Assembly (NCBI GenBank): GCA_014549065.1
Contig: JACDOX010000141.1
Span: 968,884 to 1,032,883 of the forward strand
DNA: 64,000 nucleotides
Source: Cardinalis cardinalis
Taxonomy: Eukaryota; Chordata; Aves; Passeriformes; Cardinalidae
Reading direction: 5' to 3'
Shown here piece by piece: positions 23,958 to 37,034 of the stretch. The notes beneath the pieces are model-generated. The model did not search any database. It had not been told where the DNA came from and saw only the letters and a program-made list of their open reading frames with translations. Both the position numbers and the translations under genes were made by a program. Every line of letters starts with the position of its first letter. The stretch's first letter is position 1.

Positions 23958-26900
23958 GTCCATCCTAAGCTGGAGTCCTTATATAGGTTGAAGATCACCT
24001 TTTCATTGACTTAGAAGGCAAGTTTCCAGCTGGCTATAGCTCATTAAAAAATTTGTCTTTATACAATATTATCACTAATTAAACTGTACCTAATTAAAAT
24101 GGCAGTATTTTATTACAAGTCTGCTATGCATCCTTTAATTTCATTATGTCCTTCTGCCCAGAAATTCAGTAGTAGACTGAAATCACTTCATCCTTTTTTT
24201 TTTTTTCATTTTTTTAAGTGTTGTGTTATGAAGTTTCAGGTTGATTTCTCTGTGAACTGTGCATACAATTATTTATGACCATATCTAAAAAAATAATTTA
24301 CTTTTCTTTTTAGAACTGGTACAATGTGATGGAAGCAAAAAGCAAACACTGCAATCTCTCATGAAGACTTCATTTTCTTTGTCATATTTTCCTTATTGTA
24401 ATTTAAAATGTGTCTGTTAGAACAGGACTTTGTTATGTTTGTTTGCTGACAGGATTCACAGAATGGTTTGGTTAAAAAAGGTACAAAAAGAGAACTGGTC
24501 ATTCTGATTATGCATTGAGTTAGAATAAATGATACCTTAAACATGTACAGTACTCCGTGGTCCAAAAAACTTAGTATTGTGCTGGGTCAACCTTCATAGA
24601 ATTACAATTGGATAATGTCCTTGAAAAATGTTCAGCATGAGGAATGACAATAGATTGAGCGTTTTTTCACTCGGTTTTTTCCTCTGTGTGTGGCTAAAAC
24701 TAGGAGTAAATGGAAAAAATAAAATTAAAATAAACAATTATTAATGAAAAGAGGACTAAAATTCACTCAAAAGACTTCCATTAAACTAAAACTGTAAGTT
24801 AAAAGAGAGTTAGAAGAAAGAGAGGTAAATAGCTTGTTCTTATTATTTCTTCTTGTTAAATAATAAACAAAAAAATATGAGTGCAAAAATCCAGTTAGAC
24901 AAATGTCATTAAATTCTCCATTATTATTTAGACTCTTAGGAACACTTACAGAAATACTAAAGATTACCTGAGTATGGAAATGAAATTATTTTTTTGACAC
25001 ATCTAACTCTTCCAGGCCATCAGGGTGGTATCAGACATTGTCTCAGCTTTATGAGTTAGACAGTATTCAAATGATACGTATGTGACACCCATCACAAAAG
25101 GAAACGTCACATTAAAAATTGAAAATATTTTGAAAAAGTTAGACAAATGCAGCTGTAAAGTGTGAGTGGATAAAATCAGAACAGAGGGGGAAAAAGAAGT
25201 GAATTAGCATACAGAAATGGTTTAGAATGCCATGACAACACAACGACAGGCAGGCTCNGGCTATTTCATATCATTCCATTTGACTTTTTCTTGCCCCCTG
25301 CTTCTGAACTTTCAGTCCAGGAGAACAAATGCTTTGTGTAATATTTTAATGAGTTCTTTGCACATTTTCTGTCACTAAAGCCTATTCTCTCAGTGTTAAT
25401 TATAACAGTTCTCCTGCTAGTGAAAAAATAAATGCTATCCTAATGGTATCCGATTCTTGATTTTCCCTCTGGAAAAAAATGATATTATTGTACAGCAGCA
25501 TGCTNAAGATGCTCCAGTACAGATTATGTCAATATTTTTATTAACTCATCATTTCAGAGGTTTCAAANCTCACAAATTGTATTCTATGCACAAATGGACA
25601 GGACCTGACAGTGCCTAATGCCTAAGCCTGGGGCCAAAGTCAATACACCACTCTCAGATGGGTGAGTGAGCTAGGTAATTCCTACACCTACAAAGAATTT
25701 CTGTTAAATGATATAGAAAAGTCTGTAATACAATGATATATCTACCATGGAATCACAGTCATGTGGTGTCTTTGAAAGTACAACTGCATTATTGCTTATA
25801 CTATATGTTTTGTATAAATCAATGACTGGCAGATAAATACTGATTGTTCTGAGGTAATCTGATTGTTTTTCCTGATTCAGTGCTATATGCTGCTCATAGT
25901 AGGNATATCACTTTCATTTATTCTGAAAAAAGTACAGGTGTCTGTCATTTTAGTTGCAGTAATCTATATTTTTTTTGAGGAAGATGAACCTTTGTAAAGC
26001 AGAAGCAGTTGTCTGCAACATTATAAATCATGTAATACTGGAAGTTTTATGACACTACATCAGTAAGCTACACAGCCCAGCTCTTCTTTCCTTAAACACN
26101 CAGTGGTGTAAAGAAAAGAAAACACCGTCTGGATTACATCCATGAGGCTAAATTAGTAAATCTGTTGCTAATAAATAGCCCAGCTGAAAGCACATTCATG
26201 AGTGATGAACCTTAAAAATCAAGATAAGCTAAAAAAATCTCAGCCATTTTTAATTATAAATTATAAAATTATTCAAACAAAACAAAACAAACGGCATCTC
26301 AGAAGATTTGGAGTATTTCTTACTTCTAAAAATGTGACTCCAGCATGGGAGCACCTTCCTGCCCTGTTACCTAGAGAAGACCAAACCTGATTGTGTAGGA
26401 ACAAAGAAGACTCCAAAGGCAGGAAATGTCATTTCCAGCAGAAGCACATACCCTATCAACCAGAGGGGCACTCACAGTACTGGATATGCTTAGTGCCGGC
26501 TTTCTCCTGACTACTGATGTCAGTCCTGCCCAGCTTGAAGTCAGGCCTTCTTACATCACTCTTATCTCTGCCCTGTGTCACTTTATCTTAAGAGAATACA
26601 AATAAAGACACCAGCTACACAGGAAGAAATACAGACAGGAGTTTGACTGGTGTTTTGAAGATACAAGCAGGGCACTCTTCCAAGAAGCTTGGCCTTGTTC
26701 TTGGAGACAAACCCAAATGATTGTTTTGGAAAAATATTATCAACACCCTGAAGTCTATTGAAGGACTAGTGTACAAAAATTTGTTACATTTGTAAATANT
26801 TTCAAATTAAATATTAGTATATTTCTTTACATTAAGCAGGATGTTATTAACAACTTCTGATTTACCATTTTAAAATCTGTTTTCAAGTACTAGCATATTT

Positions 26901-27093
26901 AATTTACAATATTAATAAATGCATATTGTAACTCCAGTGAAGATTACAGCTTTAGTTAATGACAGATAGTAAAGATACATTCATCAGGTAGATAATGATA
27001 CTTTCNTAGTGAAGAATAGTCTCAACCCATTTAGCATTTCTAGAAGTGTTAACATGCACTGAGAACACTGGTACTGCTNTTTTGGATGGGCAG
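23958..27093. other. AT-rich non-coding DNA, no gene seen
   Basis: No exon or classifiable repeat was recognised. T runs lie near 24193-24206, and AT-rich simple sequence with CAAAA words near 26250-26290. Confidence 0.5.
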
Positions 27094-27630
27094 TGCTCGG
27101 CGGGATGGGTTCCCCTCGCGGGGGAATGTCCTGTGTGGGTGCGGGCCGGCCACTCCTTCACGGCTCCCGTTGGAGCGGCTCCACCTCTTGCACGCGCGCG
27201 CAGCCCGGCTGTGTATCAAATGCACGAGCAGGGAGGAGGAGGGCTCCAGGCACCGNTGCGGGTCCAGCGGGGTTTATTAGCGGAGGGTCCGAGAGTTCAA
27301 GGAGGGAAGGACAGCAGGGGTGCAGNCGCAGTTGAGGAGAGTCGCTGTCAGGGCGAGCTCGAGCCCCGAACCGCGGTGGGACCGGGGTTTAGAAAGGGGA
27401 GAGGGTAGGTGGGGCTCGGGTACAATTCANCCAGTGGGGAAAGGGCGCACAGGAGGGNACAAGGTGGGGTGATCGGGGGTACACCTGTAGGAATGTGGGG
27501 AGAGGTGGGGTCCAATGGGNGAGTGGGGAACAGGGAATTTTCCAGAAGGGAAAGAGTGGGCTACAGGTGACTGATATCAGAATCGTCCCAGGGCGCTCCC
27601 GCCCCATCTTCCCTGTCCCCTCCTCCCACA
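27094..27630 (-). mobile_element. CpG-rich ERVK-like LTR
   Basis: This stretch is sharply richer in G+C and CpG than everything around it. Read on the minus strand it opens TGTGGGAGGAGGGGAC at 27630. A C-rich U3-like part follows, with a weak TATA-like TTTCTAAACCCC at about 27384-27395. An AATAAA signal lies at 27273-27278. A GC-rich U5-like end, containing CCCCCGCGAGGGGAACCC, finishes near GAGCA at 27094. The order (U3, TATA-like, AATAAA, U5) fits avian beta-retrovirus (ERVK-type) LTRs. No clean 6-bp target-site duplication was found, so the ends are approximate. The alternative is a true host CpG-island promoter, but no adjoining exon or splice pattern is visible. The 120-codon open frame across it (27046-27408) is probably a by-product of high G+C. 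Confidence 0.6.
27273..27278 (-). promoter_or_regulatory. AATAAA polyadenylation signal of the ERVK-like LTR
   Basis: TTTATT on the plus strand is AATAAA on the minus strand. It lies about 110 bases after the TATA-like element in minus-strand reading, as expected inside an LTR R region. Confidence 0.5.
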
Positions 27631-30600
27631 GTCCTCCGTGACGCTGGGAAAGGCAGAATTACCGTGGCTTTCTCTCTGGAATTAGGAACATTAGTTCAGC
27701 TTTTGTACAGAGGCATTTGAGAATTTGGCATTTAGATATTAAACTAAAGCAGTTCACTCTGCAAGCAGAGAGTGACTGTGAAGCAGATCTTTGTATTTAG
27801 AAAGCGTATTACTAAAAGAGCTAACCNCTAAGAAGCCCTTTTCAGTAAACCTTTTAGCTCATGAGAAAGAAACCTTACACTGAAAAACTCCCTCACCAAA
27901 ACTTCATTGTGATTCAATATAATAAGATTTTGCTAGAAGAAAGAAAATTGATATATGACACAGTCGAAGACAGTATGGAAGTGTGATTATGGTTTACTGC
28001 ATACTCAATGATCTGAGAGCGCATTTTGTGAAAATTTATTTATGATGAGATAGGTACCTAGGTAGCTCTTTGGTCTTACTGCCTGAATTTAGTGCTTCAA
28101 AATACGCTAGACTTAAAGGAAAGTATTTAAAGATGAATCATAATAGTCAAAGCAGAATGAAGTTATGAAAGCGGTTTAAATTTTTTTATTATTCTGTGAT
28201 GTCACAGCCTGCTCTATGATATTACACAGCCAGTAGTAAAATAGTTTATGGTTTATTTTTGCTTCCATTGAAGTGACTAGCATAATTTCCCTTATCTTCT
28301 TAGTTTTCTCCTGTCTGTTAAGTTATACTTTAAGTTGTTCTGAGCTAGTTGTGACTTCTTCTTAAGTTTAATCTGTAGTGTGTTGTTTTGAAATCAATTT
28401 ATAGATTCTAGTTCACAAGGAAGTGAGCAACTACTTTCCCTTACTCTGGCTTGACCTTTTGCCCAGGTAAGAGCACTGTNTTTGAGTCTGTATTTTTCAC
28501 AGGTAAGAAAGAGTCTGATTGAAATATATTAACTTGCTCCAAGGGAAAATTATCTCAATCTCTTGTTGGTGTTTGCCCCATTTGGTATAAATAATTTTGT
28601 TATTAGAATATGGAGGTTCTACTTTGTGTTTGCAGTCTTTGTATGGGGAAGTTTTCAACTGCTTATAAAATACTCAAATATTCTGGTGTAAAATAATATA
28701 CTGGGGTATAATATACTCAAATATACTGAGATAAAATAAAAATGTATATGACGCCATGGTCTTTACAATGCCCTTTGCCTGGTTCCCGTTTCGGGTTATA
28801 GTTTAATACTTCATGTGAAGACAGAGAACATCACTNTGAAACATCCGGACTAAGTTATGACAGCATATTTGATTGAACACCTTGGACTTTTCTTCTAGGA
28901 AAATCTGAATATTGTTTAGAACAATGGCAGAATCTCTAACTAGTTTTTTGATTCCTTGAATAAATGTATTGAGTTTGTGCATTAAACAAGCAAATTCCTT
29001 ATTATTAGTTTTAGGAGCTTCTTTGTTTTCTTTGTATATGGATTGAAATATTTCACAAAAAACTGAATCATGTTTTTATACTGACACATGGAAAAAAACT
29101 AGCAAGCCTGATTGTCATTTGCTCAGTGAACAAGATTATGTCAATCAGAAGCTTCCCTTCCCAGGTTATGTGATCACGTGAGNACCTAAGGAGTGATTAT
29201 TGAAGTGGTTTTGTTTCTATATTTTTGAAAGGGAGGTAAAAATGTCCACTAAAAACACTTTAAAGAAGNTCTCAAAGAACCAGTCATGCATGGAAGCACT
29301 CCTCCCAGCTCTCATTCCTGTAAGAAATAGCTAGCTGTGGCTGCTGTTCATATGGAGATTTTTAAGTATTAGTTCACACTCTTATGTATATTTATTAAGT
29401 CAGGAGAAAAATCNCTTAGGTCTTCTGTGTTTTGCAGAGAAATAATTACTGATCTCAGGTCATAGCACAGATAATTAAAGATAAACAACCCAAGATCTAA
29501 CCTACAAAATAAAAAAAAAAGTGAAAAAGTAATGCAAGAAATGACTATTCCTTGTGGACCTTAAGAGTGTTGATTTTCAATATAATATTAAGTCAAATAA
29601 TTGAATAGTTCTTACACTGTTTTGTGCTATTTCAGGGAAGAAAATCTGAATATCATGCAGTCGAGTTTCCTGTATGAAATAGTCAGAGTGTAATAGTAAT
29701 TTCACTCTTTACTTTTCCTGTATGAAATAAATGCCCACACAAAATTTTAAGCAGAATGCTTTGGTATGAGATAAATATTCAGTGAAATCTGATCATCTGT
29801 AGATTGCCTGCGTGTGTATGAGGAGATTTCCTTCAGAGAGAAGGATTTTCAGATCTTTGAGTAAACAAGAAAGTAATTCATATTTCCTTAGAGCTGTGTG
29901 CCCTGAATATTTGTAGTAGCACAATTCCTACACATTCTTCTTGTTTACAGTACTCTCATGTGCAGATGGCAGGTGTGTTGCCACAAAAACCCCAACCTTA
30001 AGAACTGGTGGATTATGAGTATGGTGGACTCTAAAAATGTGGTAAGGATTCAGTCTTGCAGCCATGTGTNATAAAATGCTGAAATTAAGGCTGCATTAAG
30101 AGATAGCATAACCCAGAGAGGGACAGACCTAAATAGAACATATAGAGGAGCTTGCATCATTCCTTGCGCATTTATTTCATATTTGCTGCAGCTGTACCCC
30201 ACGTGCAAGTGACCATTACTGGTTGGAGAATATTCAGTGCCTTGCTGAGGAGCATGTTCTTGTTCAGTTTCATCTGGCAGGAAAGGACTGGGGAGATGAG
30301 CACACCATCTGGGGAGGACCAGGTCACTAATTCCAAACAAATGCTGAAGTGTTTCTCTAACCATAGCACCATTTTATCAGTGCAGTTACTCTCTTAACAG
30401 GCCTTTGGTATCTTTGTGAATCCCATTCTTATTAAATATACATATATATTTAGGTAATGAAAAAGAAGAGAAGCTTCTCTTATTAGCACAATTTTAGGGA
30501 TTTGAACCCCATCAGAGGACAAGATTTTCAGGTGCAATCAAGTAAATATTTAAAAGGCATTTTTGAGGAGGTGATAGATCACAGGCACTACAACACAAAA

Positions 30601-33600
30601 ATTTCTTATTATTTAATTTTTCCTANGGTGAGATATAGCAGGAGAAAGAAAGGAAAGAAGAAGGTATGATTTTATGTAATTTACCAGAAAAAAANCTGTT
30701 CCCACAGATACTGATGCATTTCTGCAAACAAAAGCCCTACTTTTTTTTCCCATTATGAATATTTTTAGTAATCTAAAACTTCGTCAATGGATANATCTGA
30801 ACTTGCTTAGTGATAAAAACACTTTCCATCTCTCTACCTTTGCCAAGTTTCCCACAGAAATTCATATTCCATGTACTGGCAATGATGTCAAAAGCCTATA
30901 GGCTGACAAGCTAAAGTAATTATTTTCTTTATAGGGGACAGAGTGGGTTGCCTCTACAGGATTTGTACTGAAAAATTCTGCTTTTTTCCACTGTGCTTGT
31001 CTGTTGTAAACACATACTGAAAATGGNAAGCACAACAATAGATTTCAATAGGGATAGAAATCTGTTTCATACCTATAATTTAGCTTGTTAAAAATGTTAA
31101 ATCCACATGCTTCTATTTGAAAGCATTTCTGNCCTTTGATGTTTCTATATTGGTAGGAACATAAATATAACTGTGTAGCTAAGGCTGTAAATTAATAGAA
31201 GTCACANATATGCAGACATTTTTTCCTTTCTGTTAATTTTATGTCTGAATCTGTCTAAATAGGCTGGTGCTGGAAAAAAGTCTTATCACTCAAACAAAGA
31301 AAAAAAAAAGACAAACCAATGCCTCATTTTTAATAATTTGTTGTTTATTTTAGCACTCTCCCCAAACCATGGGGACAAACTAAACCATTAAGACATTTTG
31401 TTGGATTGCTACTAATATAAATATGCAATTAAAGGTGATAGTATGATCATGAAATTTCTTTGAAATACTTGGTTGGTTTCTTTCTATGCCATTTTTACAC
31501 CATCCCTTCTCTGGACTTATTGGTCTTAAACTCTTTCACCATCCCTGAAACTCTGTGATTGTAATAATACATTTTAGACCCTCANTTCTTACAAGGCTGC
31601 TGGAAGCATTCCTTTTTCCACTCTGGCCTTTCTAGGGTTGTAGGACAAAATCAGTCTAATTCAGGTGTGATATCAGAGCACNAGGATGGGCTGGTATTGG
31701 CAAAGCTGTTGAGTGCTATAGCTGAGGTTGGATGTTGCCTACCTCTCTGGTGAAGGATGTAGAAAGGGGGNATATAATCATATGGACATCTATTTCTCCC
31801 ACCTGGACAATACAGCAGTAAAAACAGGGTTCTTCTGGCTGCCCACATGAGTAAAGACACAGCTGCTGTCATAAGGAAAGACACAGAGCAGAGACTCTCC
31901 AGGAAGAATTGTTCATTTCTCTGAAAATCACATTTTTTAGAGGGAGAAGTAGAAAATACCCTTTTCCAAGTGTTTTTTTGTTTTGTTTTCTCCTTTTTTT
32001 AAAAAATACATCATAAATTAACATCACTCCTCTCTTCACTCAAGTGGTTTTAGCCCAGGTTGTGCAGGTAGAAGATACTGCATTAGCCTGCTTAAGCAAA
32101 GAACACTTAATAATTAGTCAAAAATACAAAAAGTGGAAAAAATATCATTGCTCTAAGTGCAGCAAATACTTTGCCATTTGAAAGCAGTTGCTCCAGTGAC
32201 CACCTGAAGGCTATCTTAGAACTNTCAGTTTTGTAGACAGCCTAATTTGAAGACTAATACTCTCAGATTTACAAAAAANATATATTTATTAAAATGGGAA
32301 AGAATTACACTTGCATCTCCAAAGGAACTTGTAGGGGAGATTTCATTTTTCAAAGAATGCTCNTTCCAGAACCTGTTACAAACACACATTTTACAAAAGA
32401 ATTGAATAAGGATTATTGAGGATTTAAATTATTTAGACCAGCATGGGAGATGTTCTTCCTAAAGATATGCATTATTATGTGAATATAGAACTTGTTACAG
32501 CCTGTAATTATAATGAAATAGGTCTTATCCTTTCCTGAGGATGTCTGATGTTGCCATGTGAGCAAAGACNAACTCAATTTCCCTTTGTTTAGGGTCCTTC
32601 ATCTATGTCCCACTTTACTTCCACTTCTGTTACCAAACGTCAGTTCCAAGGTAGGATATTGCTGCTACTCTTTCTTTGATTATGTCAAAATCCATTGAAC
32701 TCGGAGAATGAGTTTAGAGAAATATAGCTGAAATGTTGGAGAGTAGCAACTTACTATTTTTGGCAGATAGTTAATGGTAGCGTTCCTATCTGGATTCTTA
32801 TCCCTTTTTAGCAAAGGTAGGAGTGTTCTGAAAGAATTTGCAAAAATTTCTGCTAATGTGTTTGGAGAGGAGGGTCTGATAAAAAAACAATGAATGAGTT
32901 AAATATTAGTATGTTTACACTGGGGGAAAAAGAAAAATATTTTNTGACTATGGTCAAATGAAATGAAGTAATTTTGGATAGGCTAGGTAGGCATGCTTCA
33001 AGTAGAAATGGCACAGCAAAGCATAGGTGTCAATTATCAGTATTAGAAGTGAAAANGTGAACAGAATGAGCAAGGAAAAATCCCCAAGACAAAGAAAGAT
33101 AAAAGAAAATTCAAAACACAGCTTATTTTAAAAAAGCGTCTTCCTGCCTGACACTGGATTAAAATAAATTGAGGGAGATAGCAGGATCCTGCAGAGTCAC
33201 TTTTANAGAGTCACTTCTACAGCAGGGACTTCTGCAGGGTACTGCTTCAGAAGCCTCAAATTGTTCCAAACGAACAGAATTGCTCACCAGCTCATACNGC
33301 AACACAGGACACACCTTAACAGAAAAAAGAAATTTACTGAATCACAACTGATGATGTTGACACAGTAGATATTCCCATCTGATCGAGACAGCCAAGTGAG
33401 TGGCTGGGGCCCCTTCTGCTATCAGAATTCCCTGGAGCTCTCCATGGTACCTGAGTCTGNTAATGAGAGCAGAGACTCAGTACATCACATCATTCTCTGA
33501 AGTTGTTATTAAATAGTTTAGGCTCCTAATTCTGATTGTATATGACTGAAGTTAAATGTTGTAGATAAATTGCCTATTTCAGCTACTGTGATCTTCCATT

Positions 33601-35659
33601 TTCTTTATTCTGAGCATCTGTAAAATATCTGAAGAGCCGATGTTTAGCCTCTGTTATTTGGATAGTGGGCATCAGATGAAATGGTAGAAGTTCAGATTAA
33701 TTTGTACTGCATTNGTACTGCTTATTGGTCCTAAATGAGATAAACCTTTATGCACAGGAAATTGTATCCCACTGAAAATTTTCNAAAAGCTGATTGGTGA
33801 TGTGTTACCCATCAGCAAATATATTGCAGGATTTGTTAGACATGCATCTTCCAATGTGCTTACACTGGTTTCATCAACTGTATGTTTATTGCAAAATCAA
33901 TAAAATATTGAAAAAAAATTGTTGAAAAGTTCTTAGGCAGCTAGCTTTTAGTGGTCTATAATAAATGATCATGACTGGCATTTTTAAGCCTTGTGTTTCG
34001 TTCAGATGCCTAAGTGTGTATTAAATAAGAAGATAAAGATGCTGCATAAGCTAATGTGTTTGTTACTCTTGCAAATCCATGCTCATCTGTGCTGATGTTT
34101 TCCTTAGTAAACACTTGCCCAGGAAGTCCACAAGCATAGTATGCAATCCACCAAGTTGGTGCAGAACAAAATAAATTAATAAAAATCTGATGCAAAAATA
34201 CCTTCTTTGGGCCTTCCTCCAGCAATTGTTTACTTGGAAAGTTAGCTCTCACATTTGAGCAATCCACCTGCAAAGGGGCACTTACATAAAATCGGACATA
34301 CGTTTAAGAGCTTGACAGTTCCAGGCCTTATTTACAAACAAGGTTTGTGATCTGAATTCCGTAGTACGCAAACTAAGAAAGAATGAGGTAGAAGTGGATA
34401 GAAACCTACACAGAGACATCAAGATTAATCACACATTGGCAGGAAAACAATATAGAGTTGATGAATTTTTAATTTGCCATATTTTTTGTAAAACCAGCCA
34501 CGTCCTTTGCCCCTTTTTAGCACTCTAAAGTAATGTTGAGTTTTTTGAAAGAAAAATCTCAAAAAGGGAGGGGTTCATCAAGCATAGTTTTATAAATTTC
34601 ACTTTAAACCAGGGATGAAACTTTTTCCCTGTAGATACATGTTTTCTTTTCCCCCCAATACATGAAAGTAAAAATGATTGAAAATGCACAATGTAGTTCA
34701 CTGACTCTCCTTTGTAAGGTATCATTGTTTGCACACCTNATAAGGTGATGACATTCAGTGTCCATAAATAACAATAACATTGCATGCATGGGTGTCTCAC
34801 AGGCAGTAGAGAGAGCCAGGGCACTGACATCTGTGAAAATATCAGTGCAGAATAGGTTCCTGAGCATTCAGGTTTTTCTACTACTTTCCAGACTATTGGT
34901 TGATTTTTGAACAATTGATTNTCAATAGTATATTACTAATTATAATTACGGGGGAAGGTTCTTGTTTCTGCAGCACAACCATTCTCCCTACTTAAACATT
35001 CAAGATGTGTCAATTATGTACACAGTCAGTTCTCTCAAACTGTTGAATTTTCATCTTTAGTAAAGACAATTCTCATGGAGGTTTTGTGTTGTCTACATAA
35101 ATATTTGTGCAATGTACTTAGTGTGGCAACATATGATTGCTGAAGATAGAACAGATTCTTGAGGCACAAGAGTACTTGTATTAATGGAAATGAATGACAA
35201 TCCAGTCTCTGTGCAGGTTGGTGTGGGAGGAAGGAGAGGTAGATGAGATGCATCAAGTGCTCAGTGCAAATTCCCAAAAGCTTATGAATATGCAGAAGTA
35301 TCAATGAGAATGTGTGACGATGGGAGTATTTTCCAATAATAATTCAGAGTTTTCTCAATAATCTGTATGTAGTTTGCCATCTGCAAATCCTCTTAAAGGA
35401 GTATGAATATGGAGTAAGTGCAAAATGTAACCAAGGCCAATTTACAAAATGAATTGGCAGATTCATATTGTTTGCTCTGGAGAACTACTGCAAATATGTT
35501 CATTCAAAATTTTATTTAATTTATGCTAATAAAATAAGACAGATCAGTAATAGAGAAGAAAAATGGGGCATAGTAAAACATTAATAAGTGAGATCTGAAA
35601 GCTCCATATTTTTGTAATTTTCATCAAGTGATATGTTTTATGATTATTTTTTCTTCTCT
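27631..35659. other. Long AT-rich non-coding stretch, no gene seen
   Basis: About 8 kb without a defensible exon, RNA gene or classifiable transposon. Minor features: a 16-bp direct repeat (TTTCCTGTATGAAATA) at 29666-29681 and 29713-29728, a 12-bp palindrome GCAGGATCCTGC at 33181-33192, and GAGTCACTT repeated near 33194-33218. Open frames such as 34525-34914 (129 codons) and 30050-30364 have no recognisable domain and have rival frames. Confidence 0.5.
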
Positions 35660-35760
35660 ATGGCACTTTATGAACACCTCTGGGACACCAGGAATCCAAA
35701 AGAAATTAGAGTAATTGATTAAGATCACTTGCCCAAGATCACCATTGATCTGGCATAAAT
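35660..35760 (-). mobile_element. Possible MIR/CORE-SINE relic
   Basis: Plus-strand words ACTTTATGAACACCTCTGG and TTAAGATCACTTGCCCAAG occur in the order of a reverse-complemented MIR-type SINE: the 3' end, then the CORE with its TTGGGCAAGT-like motif. The spacing is shorter than in MIR as I remember it, so an internal deletion is needed. MIR/CORE-SINE copies predate the bird-mammal split, so high divergence is expected. Chance resemblance remains possible. Confidence 0.35.
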
Positions 35761-36810
35761 GTTGCGTCAAATCTGACATATTTTCTAAAATATTTTTCAA
35801 AATATTTTCATTTGGCCGGTAATGTAAGCAAAACACTAAAAGGCAAATTACTTCTGCACAATCAAATAAAATAGAAGGTTCACTGCCAATACTAAAAAAT
35901 ACTTTTCACAGTCTATTGTAATAACTTCTAAGCAAAATAAAGCATTTTTTCTCAGTGAGAGACTGTTGCAAACACAATTTACATAATTCAAGCTATAAGC
36001 TGACTTAAAGTATACAAATCATGGCCACAGACATTCCTGACTTTGTCCAGGTGTGATGACACCTTAGCGAAATACTGGATGCAACAGANCCTGTTCTGAA
36101 ATGGTGATAAAGCCTCCCTTGTTGCTGGGCACTACATCAATGACTTGTACCTGACCTGGGAGTAAAGACAGAATTGTAGTACATCCCATTAGGATTTGTC
36201 TCTGATTGCAGTCTCTTACTCACACTGGAGCTGGGTTAATCATATTTTTCAGTGGATACGCTTTGTTGTTAGCAGTCTGCCTGTGGCAAACTGTTTCTGT
36301 GAGGCAGGGCAAATGAGTAAACCAGGTAGAGAGAAAAAACGAAACCAACCAAAAAAGCCTTAGAGGCACTTAACTTGATTTTCAGGCTCCAAGGACTACA
36401 AGTTTGCTCTAATTACCTCATGCTAACTCCTGTAAATGTTACATGTGNAGTATTTATATGTCTGATTATAAATATTAATAAATAATAATTAATACATTAG
36501 TTATTTAAAAAATCTAATTATATTTTAATATCTTGACTTCTGCTTGAGGGAACTGATGTGAGATAGTGGATCCTGTTGCGGTGTAAACTGCAGGTCTGTA
36601 TCTGCAGGTCTGAAGCTGGTCCCCTTCTTCTTGCTGTCTTTTATCTTATTTGAGGAGGCAACTTAGAATGAGATTTTTAGAGCATCTGAAGTCTCACAGT
36701 TCTTAGAAAGGCACAGTCTGACTTGACTTTCCATGCTCCCATCATGCTGACCCTCCACAATGCCTTCTGGACGCAGGAGCTGCCCTGCCCCAGCACCTGC
36801 TGAGCGGTNT
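35761..36810. other. Non-coding DNA, no gene seen
   Basis: No gene was recognised. AT-rich simple sequence lies at about 36463-36535. CTGCAGGTCTG occurs twice close together near 36589-36613. The part after 36540 is richer in G+C and could be an unrecognised 5' continuation of the neighbouring CR1. Confidence 0.45.
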
Positions 36811-37034
36811 AGAGGGTAGGTCTAGATTAGCTGTTAGGAAGAAATTCTACACTTCAGGCACTNGAACACGTTGTCCAGATAGGTTATGAACTCTCCAAGT
36901 TCTCAATACCAGGTTGGATGAGGCTCTGAGTAACCTGGTCTAGGGGGAATTGTCCCTGCCCATGACAAGGGGGCTAGAACTAGATGATCTTAATGGTTTC
37001 CAACCCTAGCCATCCCATGATTCTGTGAAATTCT
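36811..37034 (+). mobile_element. CR1 LINE, 5'-truncated 3' end
   Basis: The stretch has typical CR1 3'-UTR words in order: GAGGGTAGGTCTAGATTAGC, TAGGAAGAAATTCT, GGATGAGGCTCTGAGTAACC, GGTCTAG, CCCTGCCCATGACAAGGGGG, TAGATGATCTTAATGG, and the ending CCATGATTCTGTGAAATTCT with the degenerate 8-bp terminal repeat. This is a plus-strand copy of about 220 bases truncated at its 5' end, as is usual for CR1. It has no coding capacity. Confidence 0.9.

Noticed and set aside
27046..27408. 120-codon open frame in the CpG-rich stretch
   Set aside because: Three frames are open at once because stop codons are rare in GC-rich DNA, and the LTR reading explains the sequence better.
34525..34914. 129-codon minus-strand open frame
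   Set aside because: A second frame (34604-34867) is open over the same bases, the translation contains an N-derived unknown residue and no domain is recognisable.
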